DNA of 64,000 nt from Streptomyces sp. HSG2 (GCF_016598575.1 NZ_CP066801.1:1174501-1238500); one strand, 5' to 3'. Positions 48,586 through 58,078 are shown, counted from the stretch's first letter. The notes: generated by a model not told the origin, from the letters alone. Translations and numbers: made by a program.

Positions 48586-50289
48586 CTATTCGACGCCGAT
48601 GAGCAGGGGGGCGCCCTGCCGTCCCCCCCTGTGGACCACCGTGTCCACGGCGAGGTACGCGCCGCGCACACGCGCGCGCAGCAGGTCGGCGACGCCCTGC
48701 GGCGCGTCGTCGCCCAGGACCAGGGTGACCAACTCGCCACCGGCCGCCAACATCCGGTCCAGTACCGCCTCGGCGACGCCCGCCACGTCGGAGCCGATCA
48801 CCGCGACGTCTCCGTCGATGAGGCCCAGCACGTCGCCCGCCTGGCAGACGCCGGCGGTGGTCCAGGCCCGCCTCTCGGCCACCGCCACCTCGGCGTACCT
48901 GGTGGCACCGGCCGCCGAGGTCATCGCCACGACGTCCTCGTCGAACCGGCGGCCGGGTTCGTGGACGGCGAGCGCGGCGATGCCCTGGACGGCGGAGCGG
49001 GTGGGGATCAGTGCCACCCGCGCCCCCTCCGCACGGACCTGCTCGACCGCGACCGCCGCGGTGTGGCGCAGCTCGGCGTCGTTCGGCAACACGACCACCT
49101 CGTGCGCGTGCGCCCGCCGTACGGCCTGTGCCAGTTCCCCGCTGGCGAGTGGCTCCCCGGGGCGAGCGAGCAGGGTCGTGGCCCCGCACTCGGCGTACAG
49201 CGCGGCCAGCCCTTCCCCCGGCACGACGGCGACCACCGCGCGCCGCGCCCGCTCGGCCGGGTCCTGGAGGGGCGTGGCCGGCATCCGGGCGTGCGCGTCG
49301 TCCCGGTCGAAGTGGGTGACGCGGATGCGGTGCGGCCGGCCCGCCTCCACGCCGGCCTCGATCGCGGCACCGGCGTCGTCGACGTGCACGTGGACGTTCC
49401 ACAGTCCGTCGCCTCCGACGACCACCAGGGACTCGCCGAGGGTGTCCAGGCGGGCACGGAGGCGTTCGACCGAGGTGTCGTCGGCTTCCAGGAGGTAGAC
49501 GACCTCGAAAGCGGGACCGCCCGCCGGGTCCCCCAAGCCGGCGGGATCGGCGGGAGTCTCGGCGTGGGGGGCGGGCGCGGCAGAGGTCGTCGAGGTGCCG
49601 TGCCCGTGCGCGTCCCCCCCGGACCGGCGCTCGGGTTCGCGGCGGGTCTCTCCGGTGAGGACCTCCAGCAGCGCGCCGAGCACGGTCACCAGGCCGAGCC
49701 CACCGGCGTCGACGACCCCCGCCCGGCCGAGGACGGACAGTTGCCCCGGGGTTCGCGCGAGCGCTTCGCGGGCGCCCCGGTGCGCGGCACGGACCACCCC
49801 GGCGCAGTCGGTCCCGCCGCCCTCGGCCGCCGCCGCGGCGGCGGCGGCCACGGAGAGGACGGTGCCCTCGACCGGGTGGGCCACGGCCTCGCGGGCGGAG
49901 TCGGAGGCCCGGCGCAGGGCCCGGCGCAGGGCGACGCCGTCGACGCCGGACCCCTCCTCGCCGCCCAGCACCTCGGCCATGCCGCGAAGCAACTGGGCCA
50001 GGATGGTGCCGGAGTTCCCGCGGGCGCCCAGGAGAGCTCCGTGGGCCATCGCCCGGACGGCGTCGGCGAGGGGAGGGCCGTCCGGCTCGTGGGCGGTGAA
50101 GACCGCCTCCACCGCCCCGGTCGCCGACTCAAGGGTGAGGTAGAGGTTGGTCCCGGTGTCGGCGTCCGCCACCGGATAGACGTTGATCGCGTCGATTTCC
50201 TCGCGCGCGCGGCCGAGCGAGGCCAACGCGGTCCCGCACCAGGCGCGCACGGCCGGAGCGTCGATGGTTCCCCTCGGCACCTGCGCCAC
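48586..50289 (-). CDS. DhaL/DegV-type kinase (YloV/FakA family)
   Basis: 567 aa, GTG start with AGGGAGG upstream. The N-terminal DhaL kinase domain has INVYPVADADTGTNLYLTLE (Mg/ATP Asp cluster), GARGNSGTILAQLLRGMAEV and RAGVVDAGGLGLV. Middle and C-terminal domains match the YloV/FakA architecture (GDGLWNVHVHVDDAGAAIEA; VVLPNDAELRHTA). FakA phosphorylates fatty acids bound to FakB (DegV) in Firmicutes; the actinobacterial substrate is unproven. Placement beside recG and opposite rpmB is conserved widely. Confidence 0.9.
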   Translation of the reverse strand: MAQVPRGTIDAPAVRAWCGTALASLGRAREEIDAINVYPVADADTGTNLYLTLESATGAVEAVFTAHEPDGPPLADAVRAMAHGALLGARGNSGTILAQLLRGMAEVLGGEEGSGVDGVALRRALRRASDSAREAVAHPVEGTVLSVAAAAAAAAEGGGTDCAGVVRAAHRGAREALARTPGQLSVLGRAGVVDAGGLGLVTVLGALLEVLTGETRREPERRSGGDAHGHGTSTTSAAPAPHAETPADPAGLGDPAGGPAFEVVYLLEADDTSVERLRARLDTLGESLVVVGGDGLWNVHVHVDDAGAAIEAGVEAGRPHRIRVTHFDRDDAHARMPATPLQDPAERARRAVVAVVPGEGLAALYAECGATTLLARPGEPLASGELAQAVRRAHAHEVVVLPNDAELRHTAAVAVEQVRAEGARVALIPTRSAVQGIAALAVHEPGRRFDEDVVAMTSAAGATRYAEVAVAERRAWTTAGVCQAGDVLGLIDGDVAVIGSDVAGVAEAVLDRMLAAGGELVTLVLGDDAPQGVADLLRARVRGAYLAVDTVVHRGGRQGAPLLIGVE

Positions 50290-50407
50290 CCGTGCCTCCC
50301 TGAGCTGCTCGATGTCCCCGCAGCGTAGACCGCCCGACGTCGGGCGCCGGAGCGGGGCGAGGCGTCCCCTTCACCTCACCGGTTTCCTCCTGCCGAGACA
50401 GTCGTTG

Positions 50408-50413
50408 TATGAT
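50408..50413 (+). promoter_or_regulatory. Candidate -10 box for rpmB
   Basis: TATGAT stands out in GC-rich surroundings 139 bp before the rpmB start; no clear -35 TTGAC is visible at the right spacing. Confidence 0.4.
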
Positions 50414-50422
50414 GCTCCGGTT

Positions 50423-50440
50423 GCCCGATCCCGATCGGGC
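50423..50440 (+). promoter_or_regulatory. First hairpin of the rpmB leader
   Basis: Perfect 8-bp arms GCCCGATC / GATCGGGC separated by two bases, about 10 bases after the candidate -10, so it would be at the very 5' end of the mRNA. Confidence 0.55.
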
Positions 50441-50496
50441 CGTTCCCCTGGCACAGCCACTCGGGTCTCGAAGCGTCCGTATGGACCGAGCGCCTC

Positions 50497-50516
50497 GATC
50501 CCGGCATGCCGGGATC
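50497..50516 (+). promoter_or_regulatory. 20-bp perfect palindrome in the rpmB leader
   Basis: GATCCCGGCATGCCGGGATC, 35 bp before the rpmB GTG. It can be a DNA operator or an RNA hairpin (8-bp stem with a 4-base loop). Confidence 0.6.
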
Positions 50517-50551
50517 AACCGTAAGTGCATCTGAAGTCTTTGGAGTGACCC

Positions 50552-50737
50552 GTGGCTGCCAACTGCGACGTCTGCGGCAAGGGGCCGGGCTTCGGCAACA
50601 ACATCTCGCACTCTCACCGCCGTACGCCCCGTCGCTGGAACCCCAACATCCAGCGTGTGCGTACCGTGGTCGGCGGGACGCCGAAGCGCGTGAACGCTTG
50701 CACCTCGTGCATCAAGGCCGGCAAGGTCTCGCGCTGA
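50552..50737 (+). CDS. rpmB: 50S ribosomal protein L28 (zinc-binding form)
   Basis: 61 aa, GTG start ((V)[20 protein letters not shown]). It has CDVC and CTSC, the zinc site of the C+ form, and [15 protein letters not shown]. Single-gene unit with a long structured leader and a strong terminator after it. Streptomyces also carry Cys-free L28 paralogues induced under zinc starvation (known); none is in this window. Confidence 0.96.
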   Translation: MAANCDVCGKGPGFGNNISHSHRRTPRRWNPNIQRVRTVVGGTPKRVNACTSCIKAGKVSR

Positions 50738-50776
50738 CGCTCAGCAACAGCGCGCGGTCACTGCCGGTCCGCTGCG

Positions 50777-50808
50777 AGAGCCGGTCCACCCTCGGGTGGA
50801 CCGGCTCT
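50777..50808 (+). terminator. Terminator after rpmB, facing thiD
   Basis: Perfect 15-bp stem AGAGCCGGTCCACCC / GGGTGGACCGGCTCT with a TC centre (in practice a CTCG tetraloop), 40 bp after the rpmB stop. Probably also ends thiD transcription. Confidence 0.85.
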
Positions 50809-50839
50809 TCGCCGTTCCCGAGCGGGGCACGGGCAGGGG

Positions 50840-51637
50840 TCACCCTCGCGGGCCGAGCGCCCAGCCGTGGTCCACGGGGCCGATCCCCGAACCCAGCGGG
50901 AAGCCGGCGCCGATCGCGCCCGTGACGTACGCCTTGGCGGCGGCGACCGCCTCGGGTACCGACCGTCCCCTGGCCAGTCCGGCGGCGACCGCCGAGGCCA
51001 GGGTGCAGCCGGTGCCGTGCGTGTGCCGGTTGTCGTGACGCGGAGCGCGCAACCAGTGCTCGACGGAGCCGTCGGTCAGCAGGTCCACGGGCTCACCGGG
51101 CAGGTGGCCGCCCTTGATCAGCGCCCATCGGGGCCCGAGGGCAAGCACCGCCCCCGCCGCGCGGCGCATGTCGGCCTCGGACTCCACCCGGACCCCGGTC
51201 AGTTGGGTCACCTCGTCCAGATTCGGAGTGGCGACGGTGGCCAGGGGAAGCAGCGCCGCCCGCACCGACTCCACGGCCGAAGCGGCCAACAGGGGGTCGC
51301 CGTGCTTGGACACGCCGACCGGGTCGACGACCAGCGGGGCGTCGGTTCCGTCGAGCAGTTCGGCGACCGCCTCCACGAGTTCCGCGGAGGCGAGCATCCC
51401 GGTCTTGACCGCCTGCACTCCGATGTCGTCGACGACGCTGCGGTACTGGGCGCGGACCGCTTCCGCCGGAAGCTCCCAGGCCCCCCGCACGCCCTGGGAG
51501 TTCTGGGCCGTCACCGCCGTCAGGACGCTCATTCCGTGGACGCCGAGCGCGAGCATCGTCTTCAGGTCCGCCTGGATCCCGGCACCGCCGCCGGAGTCGG
51601 AACCGGCGACGGTCAACACCCGCGGCGGGCCGCTCAC
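50840..51637 (-). CDS. thiD: Hydroxymethylpyrimidine/phosphomethylpyrimidine kinase
   Basis: Phosphorylates HMP and HMP-P for thiamine synthesis. 265 aa from the GTG at 51637 whose GTGA overlaps the thiL stop. Ribokinase fold: [20 protein letters not shown] at the N-terminus, [12 protein letters not shown], and the anion-hole [20 protein letters not shown]. Coupled with thiL, the last step of thiamine diphosphate synthesis. Confidence 0.95.
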   Translation of the reverse strand: MSGPPRVLTVAGSDSGGGAGIQADLKTMLALGVHGMSVLTAVTAQNSQGVRGAWELPAEAVRAQYRSVVDDIGVQAVKTGMLASAELVEAVAELLDGTDAPLVVDPVGVSKHGDPLLAASAVESVRAALLPLATVATPNLDEVTQLTGVRVESEADMRRAAGAVLALGPRWALIKGGHLPGEPVDLLTDGSVEHWLRAPRHDNRHTHGTGCTLASAVAAGLARGRSVPEAVAAAKAYVTGAIGAGFPLGSGIGPVDHGWALGPRG

Positions 51638-52602
51638 GACTCGATCTCCCCTCCGAAGTGGTCCCAGCCGCCCTCGCCGGTCCACGGCGCGCCGTCGACG
51701 GTGATCCGGGGCAGCGCGGAAGGGTGGAGGACCTCCCCGATCACCTTCCAGCGGGCGGGCAGCTTCACCTCCGGCGGGAAGGTGGCGACGATGGCGTGGT
51801 CCTCTCCTCCTGTCAGCACCCACAGCATCGGATCGACGCCGACGGCCTGGCCGATGTCGTGCATCTGGGAAGGGATGTCCACTGCGCCGGATCGCAGGTC
51901 GATCCGGACCTTGCTGGCCTCGGCGATGTGGCCCAGGTCGGCGATGAGCCCGTCGCTGACATCGCACATCGCGGTCGCTCCCAGCCCCGCGGCGGCGGGA
52001 CCGGCGTCGTATGGGGGTTCGGGGCGTCGGTGTGCCTCCACGAAGGCGCGCGGCGAGCGGAAACCGCGGGACAGGACTGCCAGGCCCGCGGCCGACCAGC
52101 CCAGCCAGCCCGTCACCGCGACCAGGTCGCCGGCTTGGGCTCCCCCCCGGGTCACGGGGTCCTGGTTGCGCAGATCGCCCAGGGCGGTGATGGACAGTGT
52201 GACGGTGTCGCCGCCGACGACGTCTCCCCCGACCACGACGGCTCCGGCCACCTGGCACTCGTCGCGCAGGCCGTCCATCAGCTCGGTGGGCCAGGTCACC
52301 GGCAGTTCGCCGGGGACCACGAGGCCGAGCAGCAACGCCGTGGGCACCGCGCCCATGGCGGCGATGTCGGCCAGGTTCTGGGCCGCGGCCTTTCGGCCCA
52401 CGTCGTACGCGGTCGACCAGTCCCGACGGAAGTGGCGTCCCTCGACGAGGACGTCCGTGCTGGCCACGACGCGACGATCGGGGGCCGCGACCACGGCGGC
52501 GTCGTCGCCCGGCCCGACCCGCACCACCGGGCCGGATGTGAGGCGGGAGGTGAGCTCCCTGATCAGCCCGAACTCGCCGAGCTCACCTACCGTGCCCTTC
52601 AT
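51634..52602 (-). CDS. thiL: Thiamine-monophosphate kinase
   Basis: Makes thiamine diphosphate from thiamine monophosphate. 322 aa from the ATG at 52602 ([20 protein letters not shown]) with GGGGAG six bases upstream. Motifs: [75 protein letters not shown] and TGGEDHAI. The 111 further in-frame codons upstream are not ThiL. Confidence 0.95.
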   Translation of the reverse strand: MKGTVGELGEFGLIRELTSRLTSGPVVRVGPGDDAAVVAAPDRRVVASTDVLVEGRHFRRDWSTAYDVGRKAAAQNLADIAAMGAVPTALLLGLVVPGELPVTWPTELMDGLRDECQVAGAVVVGGDVVGGDTVTLSITALGDLRNQDPVTRGGAQAGDLVAVTGWLGWSAAGLAVLSRGFRSPRAFVEAHRRPEPPYDAGPAAAGLGATAMCDVSDGLIADLGHIAEASKVRIDLRSGAVDIPSQMHDIGQAVGVDPMLWVLTGGEDHAIVATFPPEVKLPARWKVIGEVLHPSALPRITVDGAPWTGEGGWDHFGGEIES

Positions 52603-52831
52603 CGTCCACTCCCCTTCCGGCCCGGTCCTGCCAGGTCGCGCGTCGTCTGTGTCCTCGGCTACGGTCGAACGGACCGTCGGGGGCGAGGTGCCCCTCGCGA
52701 TCGTCGCCGTCCTCCCGCCCCATGCTCCACGGTGGACGAGCCGTCCGGCCACGGGTCTCCCGGCCGGGGGCCCGGGCGCGATAGCGTGTCCCCCCACTCC
52801 CCCATGATCCTCGTGGCGACCTGGAGGCTCC

Positions 52832-53065
52832 GTGGTACAGGCGTACATCCTGATCCAGACCGAGGTCGGCAAGGCCTCGACCGTCGCCGAGACGATCGGT
52901 GAGATCCCGGGGGTGCTGCGGGCCGAGGACGTCACGGGGCCCTATGACGTCATCGTGCGGGCCGAGTCCGAGAGCGTCGACGCCCTGGGACGCATGGTGG
53001 TCGCCCGCGTCCAACAGGTGGACGGCATCACCCGCACGCTGACCTGCCCGATCGTCCACATCTGA
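52832..53065 (+). CDS. Single Lrp/AsnC ligand-binding (RAM) domain protein
   Basis: 77 aa, GTG start (MVQAYILIQTEVGKASTVAE). The whole protein is the beta-alpha-beta-beta-alpha-beta RAM fold of Lrp regulators (IPGVLRAEDVTGPYDVIVRA; GITRTLTCPIV) with no DNA-binding domain. Such proteins form rings and may bind amino acids or partner with full Lrp proteins. Divergent from thiL. Confidence 0.9.
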   Translation: MVQAYILIQTEVGKASTVAETIGEIPGVLRAEDVTGPYDVIVRAESESVDALGRMVVARVQQVDGITRTLTCPIVHI

Positions 53066-53142
53066 CCCCCGTCGCAGGTCCGCCCCGCCCGGCGCGATCG
53101 CATCCCGTGGTGCCGTCTTCGGACGACGCGGGGACGTGGTGT

Positions 53143-53174
53143 GGCGGGCTCTCGTCCTCGGACGGGAGCCCGCC
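53143..53174. terminator. Bidirectional terminator between the Lrp-like gene and ddl
   Basis: 15-bp stem (GGCGGGCTCTCGTCC with GGACGGGAGCCCGCC, one G-U pair) around a TC centre, between convergent genes. Confidence 0.85.
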
Positions 53175-53240
53175 GATCATACTGCGGACAGGTCGTAGGC
53201 CACACGGCCGGAGCGGCCGGGGCACCTCCCGGGAGCGGGG

Positions 53241-54398
53241 TCAGCGCAGGCCGGTGGATCGACGCAGTGCGGCCTGGAGCAGCCGGTCGACGAGTTCCGG
53301 GTAGGACACCCCGCTGGCCTCCCACATCTTCGGGTACATCGAGATCGGGGTGAATCCGGGCAGGGTGTTGATCTCGTTGATGACGAACTCGCCGTCGTCC
53401 CCGAGGAAGAAGTCCGCGCGGACAAGTCCCTCGCAGGAGACCGCCTCGAACGCCTCCACGGCCAGCCGACGCACCTCGGCCGACTGCTCGTCCGTCAGCG
53501 GGGCGGGCACGACCCCGGGCGTGGAGTCGATGTACTTGGCCTCGAAGTCGTAGTAGGCGTGGGCGGCGGGCGGGGGGATCTCGGCGGGCACCGATGCCCG
53601 GGGCCCGTCCTCGAACTCCAGCACCCCGCACTCGATCTCACGACCGCGCAGCGCGGCCTCGACCAGGATCTTGGGGTCGTGCCGCCGGGCCTCGGCGAGC
53701 GCCTCCTCCAGCCTGCCCGGCTCCTCGACCTTGGTGATGCCGATGGAGGACCCGGCGCGAGCCGGCTTCACGAAGATCGGCCATCCGTGCTCGCCGACCA
53801 AGTCCGCGATCTTCCTGCGGGCGCCGTCGGGCTCCCGCTCCCACTCACGCGGGCGGATCACCACGTAGGGACCGACCTTGAGCCCGAAGGAGGCGAAGAC
53901 CCGCTTCATGTACTCCTTGTCCTGCCCCACGGCCGAGGCGAGCACACCGGAGCCGACGTAGGGGACGCCGGAAAGCTCCAGCAGTCCTTGCAGGGTGCCG
54001 TCCTCCCCGTAGGGACCGTGCAGCACCGGGAAGACCACGTCCACCTCGCCGAGTGCCTTGGGGACCGACCCGGGCTCGCTGTAGACGACTTCGCGGTCGG
54101 CCGGGTCGACCGGGAGCACCACTCCGCCCTCGATGGTCTCGGCGAGGTCGTCGACGCTGGGGGTGCGCCGGTCGGTGATCGCCATGCGCTCGGGGGCGTC
54201 CGCGGTGAGGGCCCAACGGCCGTCCGAGGTGATGCCGATCGGCAGCACGTCGTAGCGGTCGCGGTCGAGAGCCGCGAGGACGGCGCCGGCGGTGACCACG
54301 GAGATCCCGTGTTCGGAGCTGCGCCCTCCGAACACCACCGCCACACGCGGTCGGCGAGGCTGCTGCTGGGGGCTCTGGGGGAGGTTCTCGCTGCTCAT
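53241..54398 (-). CDS. ddl: D-alanine--D-alanine ligase
   Basis: Makes the D-Ala-D-Ala end of peptidoglycan precursors. 385 aa starting MSSENLPQSPQQQPRRPRVA. ATP-grasp motifs: VAVVFGGRSSEHGISVV, HGPYGEDGTLQGLLEL, WPIFVKPARAGSSIGI, EFVINEINTLPGF. No ribosome site precedes the ATG; a TACGCT lies nine bases upstream, so the mRNA could be leaderless. Not the D-lactate-type vancomycin-resistance paralogue as far as can be read by eye. Confidence 0.95.
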   Translation of the reverse strand: MSSENLPQSPQQQPRRPRVAVVFGGRSSEHGISVVTAGAVLAALDRDRYDVLPIGITSDGRWALTADAPERMAITDRRTPSVDDLAETIEGGVVLPVDPADREVVYSEPGSVPKALGEVDVVFPVLHGPYGEDGTLQGLLELSGVPYVGSGVLASAVGQDKEYMKRVFASFGLKVGPYVVIRPREWEREPDGARRKIADLVGEHGWPIFVKPARAGSSIGITKVEEPGRLEEALAEARRHDPKILVEAALRGREIECGVLEFEDGPRASVPAEIPPPAAHAYYDFEAKYIDSTPGVVPAPLTDEQSAEVRRLAVEAFEAVSCEGLVRADFFLGDDGEFVINEINTLPGFTPISMYPKMWEASGVSYPELVDRLLQAALRRSTGLR

Positions 54399-54463
54399 AT
54401 CGCGCTGAGCGTACCCGCCCTCGGGGGTGGGTGACAGCCTCGGCGTGGCGATCGGGCACCCGG

Positions 54464-55474
54464 TCAGCGCCGCTCCGGTTTGGCGCTGCGGGACATCAGC
54501 TCCTCCAGCGCGACCACGGGCGGCTTGCCTCCGTGGACGATCCCGACGACCGTCTCGGTGATCGGCATGTCCACACCGTGCCGCCGTCCCAGATCCAGCA
54601 CGGACTCGCAGGACTTGACGCCCTCCGCCGTCTGCCGGGTGGCCGCGACGGTCTCGCTCAGGGACATGCCCTTGCCGAGGTTGGTGCCGAAGGTGTGGTT
54701 CCGCGACAGCGGGGAGGAACAGGTGGCCACCAGGTCGCCCAGACCCGCGAGTCCGGAGAAGGTCAGCGGGTCGGCTCCCAGCGCGGCTCCGAGCCGGGTC
54801 GTCTCGGCGAGGCCGCGGGTGATCAACGACCCCTTGGCGTTGTCCCCCAAACCCATGCCGTCGGCGATGCCCACGGCCAGCCCGATGACGTTCTTCACCG
54901 CTCCGCCGAGTTCGCAGCCCACGACGTCGTCGTTGGTGTACGGGCGGAAGTAGGGGGTGTGGCAGGCCGCCTGGAGTTCGCGGGCCACGCTCTCGTCCCG
55001 GCAGGCGACGACGGCCGCGGCCGGCATCCGCGCGGCGATCTCCCGAGCCAGGTTGGGGCCGGTGACCACGGCGATCCGATCCGCGGCCACCCCGGCGACG
55101 TCCTCGATCACCTCGCTCATCCGCATCGCGGACCCCAATTCGATCCCCTTCATCAGCGACACCAGCACGGTGTCCGGTTCCAGCAGGGGAGCCCACTCGG
55201 CGAGGTTGGCACGGACCGTCTGGGACGGCACGGCGAGCACGGTGAAGTGCGCGCCCGACGCCGCGCGGGCGGCATCGGTCGTGGCGCTCAGGGAGTCCGG
55301 CAGGCGCACGCCCGGCAGGTAGTCCGGGTTGGTGCGGGTGGAGTTGACGGCGTCGGCGAGGTCGGCGCGGCGCCCCCACAGGGTCACCTCGCACCCGGCG
55401 TCCGCCAGGACCATGCCGAAGGCGGTCCCCCAGGACCCGGTGCCGAACACGGACGCCTTGACGGGAGCCTTCAC
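54464..55474 (-). CDS. gpsA: Glycerol-3-phosphate dehydrogenase [NAD(P)+]
   Basis: Supplies glycerol-3-phosphate for phospholipids. 336 aa from the GTG at 55474, whose GTGA overlaps the plsC stop. N-terminal Rossmann motif ASVFGTGSWGTAFGMVLADA; catalytic region ELGGAVKNVIGLAVGIADGM with the conserved Lys; GLAGLGDLVATCSSPLSRNH follows. Coupled to the acyltransferase, both for phosphatidic-acid supply. Confidence 0.95.
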   Translation of the reverse strand: MKAPVKASVFGTGSWGTAFGMVLADAGCEVTLWGRRADLADAVNSTRTNPDYLPGVRLPDSLSATTDAARAASGAHFTVLAVPSQTVRANLAEWAPLLEPDTVLVSLMKGIELGSAMRMSEVIEDVAGVAADRIAVVTGPNLAREIAARMPAAAVVACRDESVARELQAACHTPYFRPYTNDDVVGCELGGAVKNVIGLAVGIADGMGLGDNAKGSLITRGLAETTRLGAALGADPLTFSGLAGLGDLVATCSSPLSRNHTFGTNLGKGMSLSETVAATRQTAEGVKSCESVLDLGRRHGVDMPITETVVGIVHGGKPPVVALEELMSRSAKPERR

Positions 55475-56304
55475 GCGCCCTGTCCTTCCACCTGTTTGCC
55501 GTGCGTTCCGGCACGACGGTCCACGGAATCCGAGCCCCGGTCGCCACGCCCGTCGTGCCGCCCTCGCGTCTGGGCCCGGGTACGGCGGCGTTGCTCGCCA
55601 CGCTCCCGGCGGGGGTCGTAGGGGGTCTTCGGGGCCTTCTCCCCTCGGATCTCCTCCAACTGCCGGGTGATGGCCGCCATGATCTCCTCGGTGGCCTCCC
55701 TCAACAACTCGGCCGTCATCTCCCGGCCGTAGAAACGGGAGAGATCGACCGGGGGACCCGCCTGGACGTGGTGGGTCTTGCGGGGCAGCGGCTTGGGTCG
55801 CCTGGCGTAGGGGGGAAGCAGTTCGTTGCAGCCCCACTGGGCAACCGGGACGACCGGGCACCTGGTCTGCAGGGCCACCCGCGCCGCCCCGGTCTTTCCG
55901 GTCATCGGCCAGCCGTCCGGGTCCCGGGTGAGCGTTCCCTCGGGGTAGAAGGCGACGCACTCTCCCCGCTCGACCGCGTCGATCGCCGCTCGGAAGGCGC
56001 TCAGCGCGTCCGTGCTCTCGCGATAGACCGGAATCTGTCCTGTCCCGCGCATCACTGCGCCGACGAACCCTTTCCGGAAGAGGCCGCTCTTCGCCAGAAA
56101 TCGCGGAACTCGCCCGGTCTCGTACTGGAAGTGCGCGTATCCGAAGGGGTCCACGTGCGAATTGTGGTTCACGGCCGTGATGAATCCGCCCTCGGCGGGG
56201 ATATTGTGCATTCCCCGCCAGTCCCGCTTGATCAGAACCATCAGCGGCGGTTTGCAGATCACCGCGGTGAAGCGGTACCAGAACCCGATTCTGCGGCGGG
56301 GCAC
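55471..56304 (-). CDS. plsC: 1-acylglycerol-3-phosphate acyltransferase (PlsC family)
   Basis: 277 aa from the GTG at 56304 ((V)PRRRIGFWYRFTAVICKPPL) with GGAAGG upstream. Acyltransferase block NHNSHVDPFG (H-x4-D), the substrate motif FYPEGTLTRDPDGWPMTGKT, and VVPVAQWGCNELLPPY. The C-terminal ~70 residues are Arg-rich and disordered. An upstream ATG adds 27 non-conserved residues. Confidence 0.93.
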   Translation of the reverse strand: MPRRRIGFWYRFTAVICKPPLMVLIKRDWRGMHNIPAEGGFITAVNHNSHVDPFGYAHFQYETGRVPRFLAKSGLFRKGFVGAVMRGTGQIPVYRESTDALSAFRAAIDAVERGECVAFYPEGTLTRDPDGWPMTGKTGAARVALQTRCPVVPVAQWGCNELLPPYARRPKPLPRKTHHVQAGPPVDLSRFYGREMTAELLREATEEIMAAITRQLEEIRGEKAPKTPYDPRRERGEQRRRTRAQTRGRHDGRGDRGSDSVDRRAGTHGKQVEGQGA

Positions 56305-56459
56305 GCGAACACCTTCCTTCCAGGGCCCGGACGAGGCCGGGGGCCGCACAAGTGTCACCCCCGGCCGGCTTTCTGTCGAGCACACCGTACGCCCCGCTCA
56401 CGTCGTCGCCTCGCCCGCCGGGTGACAATGGCGGCGACAGGGGGAGGGAAGGAACGCTC

Positions 56460-57098
56460 GTGCAGTGGACCTTGGTCGTACCGGTGAAGCCCTTGGCCCG
56501 GGCCAAGAGCAGGCTCGCCGACACGGCGGACGCCGGGGTGCGACCCGAACTCGCGCTCGCCTTCGCGACGGACACCGTGGAGGCCGCCCTGGACTGCCCG
56601 GCCGTGGCCGGTGTGGTGGTCGTCACGGGCGACGGGCGAGCCGGTCGAACACTCGCCGCGCTCGGCGCGAGGATCGTCGGGGACGAACCCGCCGGCGGGC
56701 TCAACGCCGCGCTCGCTCACGCGTCCCGGACCGTTCGTCGATCGCACCCGTCGTGCGCTTTGGCGGCGTTGAACGCCGACCTTCCGGCACTGAGATCGGC
56801 GGAATTGGGGAGGGTGCTGCGCGCTTCCGCGGATTTCCCCCGGGCCTTTCTTCCGGACGCGGCGGGAACCGGAACCACTCTCCTGACCGCCCGCCCGGGG
56901 CGGGAACTGCGCCCGGCCTTCGGGCATCGCTCGCGGGAGCGACACCGGAGCGGAGGGGCGGTGGAACTCACACTCGGCGCGGTCGATTCGGTACGACAGG
57001 ACGTGGACACGGGCTCGGATCTTCGGACCGCTCTCGCCATGGGCGTGGGGGCCCGCACGGCGGGCGTCGCCGCGCGGCTGCTCATCCCGGGACAGTAG
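56460..57098 (+). CDS. cofC: 2-phospho-L-lactate/phosphoenolpyruvate guanylyltransferase CofC
   Basis: Activates phospholactate or PEP with GTP for coenzyme F420. 212 aa from a GTG (start (V)QWTLVVPVKPLARAKSRLAD) with a purine-rich GGGAGGGAAGGAA upstream. Glycosyltransferase-A-like nucleotide fold; NADLPALRSAEL holds the metal-binding Asp. Divergent from plsC. Confidence 0.92.
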   Translation: MQWTLVVPVKPLARAKSRLADTADAGVRPELALAFATDTVEAALDCPAVAGVVVVTGDGRAGRTLAALGARIVGDEPAGGLNAALAHASRTVRRSHPSCALAALNADLPALRSAELGRVLRASADFPRAFLPDAAGTGTTLLTARPGRELRPAFGHRSRERHRSGGAVELTLGAVDSVRQDVDTGSDLRTALAMGVGARTAGVAARLLIPGQ

Positions 57099-57107
57099 GC
57101 TGGACCC

Positions 57108-57311
57108 ATGCAGGCGACCGCGTACACCTTCGATCCGCGGACCCGTTGCGGGCGGGTTCTCCTCGACGACGGCACCCCCGTGTCGTTCGACACCGCGGCC
57201 TTCGACGCGGGCGGCCTGCGACTGCTGCGGCCCGGCCAACGGGTGCGCCTGGAAACCGAGCGGCGAGGCGAGACGTACCGGATCACGTTGGTGACCCTGC
57301 AGACGCTGTGA
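57108..57311 (+). CDS. Small conserved cold-shock-like protein
   Basis: 67 aa starting [20 protein letters not shown], 9 bp after cofC and likely co-transcribed. Short strands ([34 protein letters not shown]) suggest an OB-like or cold-shock-like fold, without clear RNP motifs. Conserved in Streptomyces between cofC and hupS (from memory). Function unknown. Confidence 0.82.
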   Translation: MQATAYTFDPRTRCGRVLLDDGTPVSFDTAAFDAGGLRLLRPGQRVRLETERRGETYRITLVTLQTL

Positions 57312-57381
57312 GCAGCCTCGCCCGCCCCGCCCTCACGGCGCGGGACGACCCCGGGCGACGCCCCGCCCGCCGAGCCGCCGC

Positions 57382-57410
57382 GGGCCGGGCCCCGGGGAGG
57401 GGGCCGGCCC
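57382..57410. terminator. Possible bidirectional terminator before hupS 3' end
   Basis: GGGCCGG / CCGGCCC arms around a GC-rich 15-base loop between convergent genes; imperfect pairing continues inside. Confidence 0.4.
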
Positions 57411-57439
57411 GGTGTGCGAAAGCCTCGGCGCGCCGCGCG

Positions 57440-58078
57440 CTACTTCTTGCGGGCGGCGGACTTCTTGGCGGTGGTCTTGCGCGCGGTCGACTTCTTGGCC
57501 GGCGCCGTCTTCGCGGTGGCCTTCTTCGCCGGGGCCTTCTTCGCGGCGGTCTTGGCCGCTGTGGCCTTCTTGGTGGCGGCCTTCTTGGCCGCCGCGGTCT
57601 TCGTGGCGGCCGTCTTCTTGGCCGCGGTGGTCTTCTTCACGGCGGCCTTCTTGGCCGCCGCGGTCTTCTTGGCCGCCGCCTTCTTGGCGGTGGTCTTCTT
57701 CGCCGCCGCCTTCTTCGCCGCGGCCTTGGCGATCGTGGGCGTCGGGCCGGAGAGGCTGCCCTTGGGCGCCTTCTTGACCGCGATGTCGTTCTTGGGAAGC
57801 TTCTTCGAGCCGCTCACCAGGTCCTTGAATCCCTGCCCCGCGCGGAAACGCGGCACCGAGGTCTTCTTGACCCGAACCCGATCCCCCGTCTGGGGGTTGC
57901 GGGCGTAGCGGGCGGGGCGGTCGACCTTCTCGAAGGATCCGAATCCGGTGACCGAGACCCGGTCCCCCGCGACCACCGCGCGGACGATGGCGTCCAGGAC
58001 CGCGTCCACGGCGTCGGCGGCCTGCTGCCGACCGCCCATCTTGTCGGCAATCGCTTCTACGAGCTGCGCCTTGTTCAC
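57440..58078 (-). CDS. hupS: HU-family nucleoid protein with Lys/Ala tail (HupS type)
   Basis: 212 aa, GTG start with AAGGGGAAG upstream. Residues 1-95 are a complete HU domain ([45 protein letters not shown]). The rest is about 100 residues of degenerate [10 protein letters not shown] repeats like eukaryotic H1 tails. HupS of Streptomyces compacts spore DNA. Conserved position by cofC and leuD. Confidence 0.95.
   Translation of the reverse strand: MNKAQLVEAIADKMGGRQQAADAVDAVLDAIVRAVVAGDRVSVTGFGSFEKVDRPARYARNPQTGDRVRVKKTSVPRFRAGQGFKDLVSGSKKLPKNDIAVKKAPKGSLSGPTPTIAKAAAKKAAAKKTTAKKAAAKKTAAAKKAAVKKTTAAKKTAATKTAAAKKAATKKATAAKTAAKKAPAKKATAKTAPAKKSTARKTTAKKSAARKK

Noticed and set aside
46288..50328. 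A 1346-codon open frame on the plus strand
   Set aside because: It is antisense to recG and the DhaL-type kinase gene, both clear homologues. Its product is low-complexity His/Gly/Arg-rich sequence, typical of shadow frames in GC-rich DNA.
57440..57760. Dense short repeats that could look like a CRISPR or satellite array
   Set aside because: They encode the Lys/Ala tail of HupS; units are degenerate, in frame and without unique spacers.
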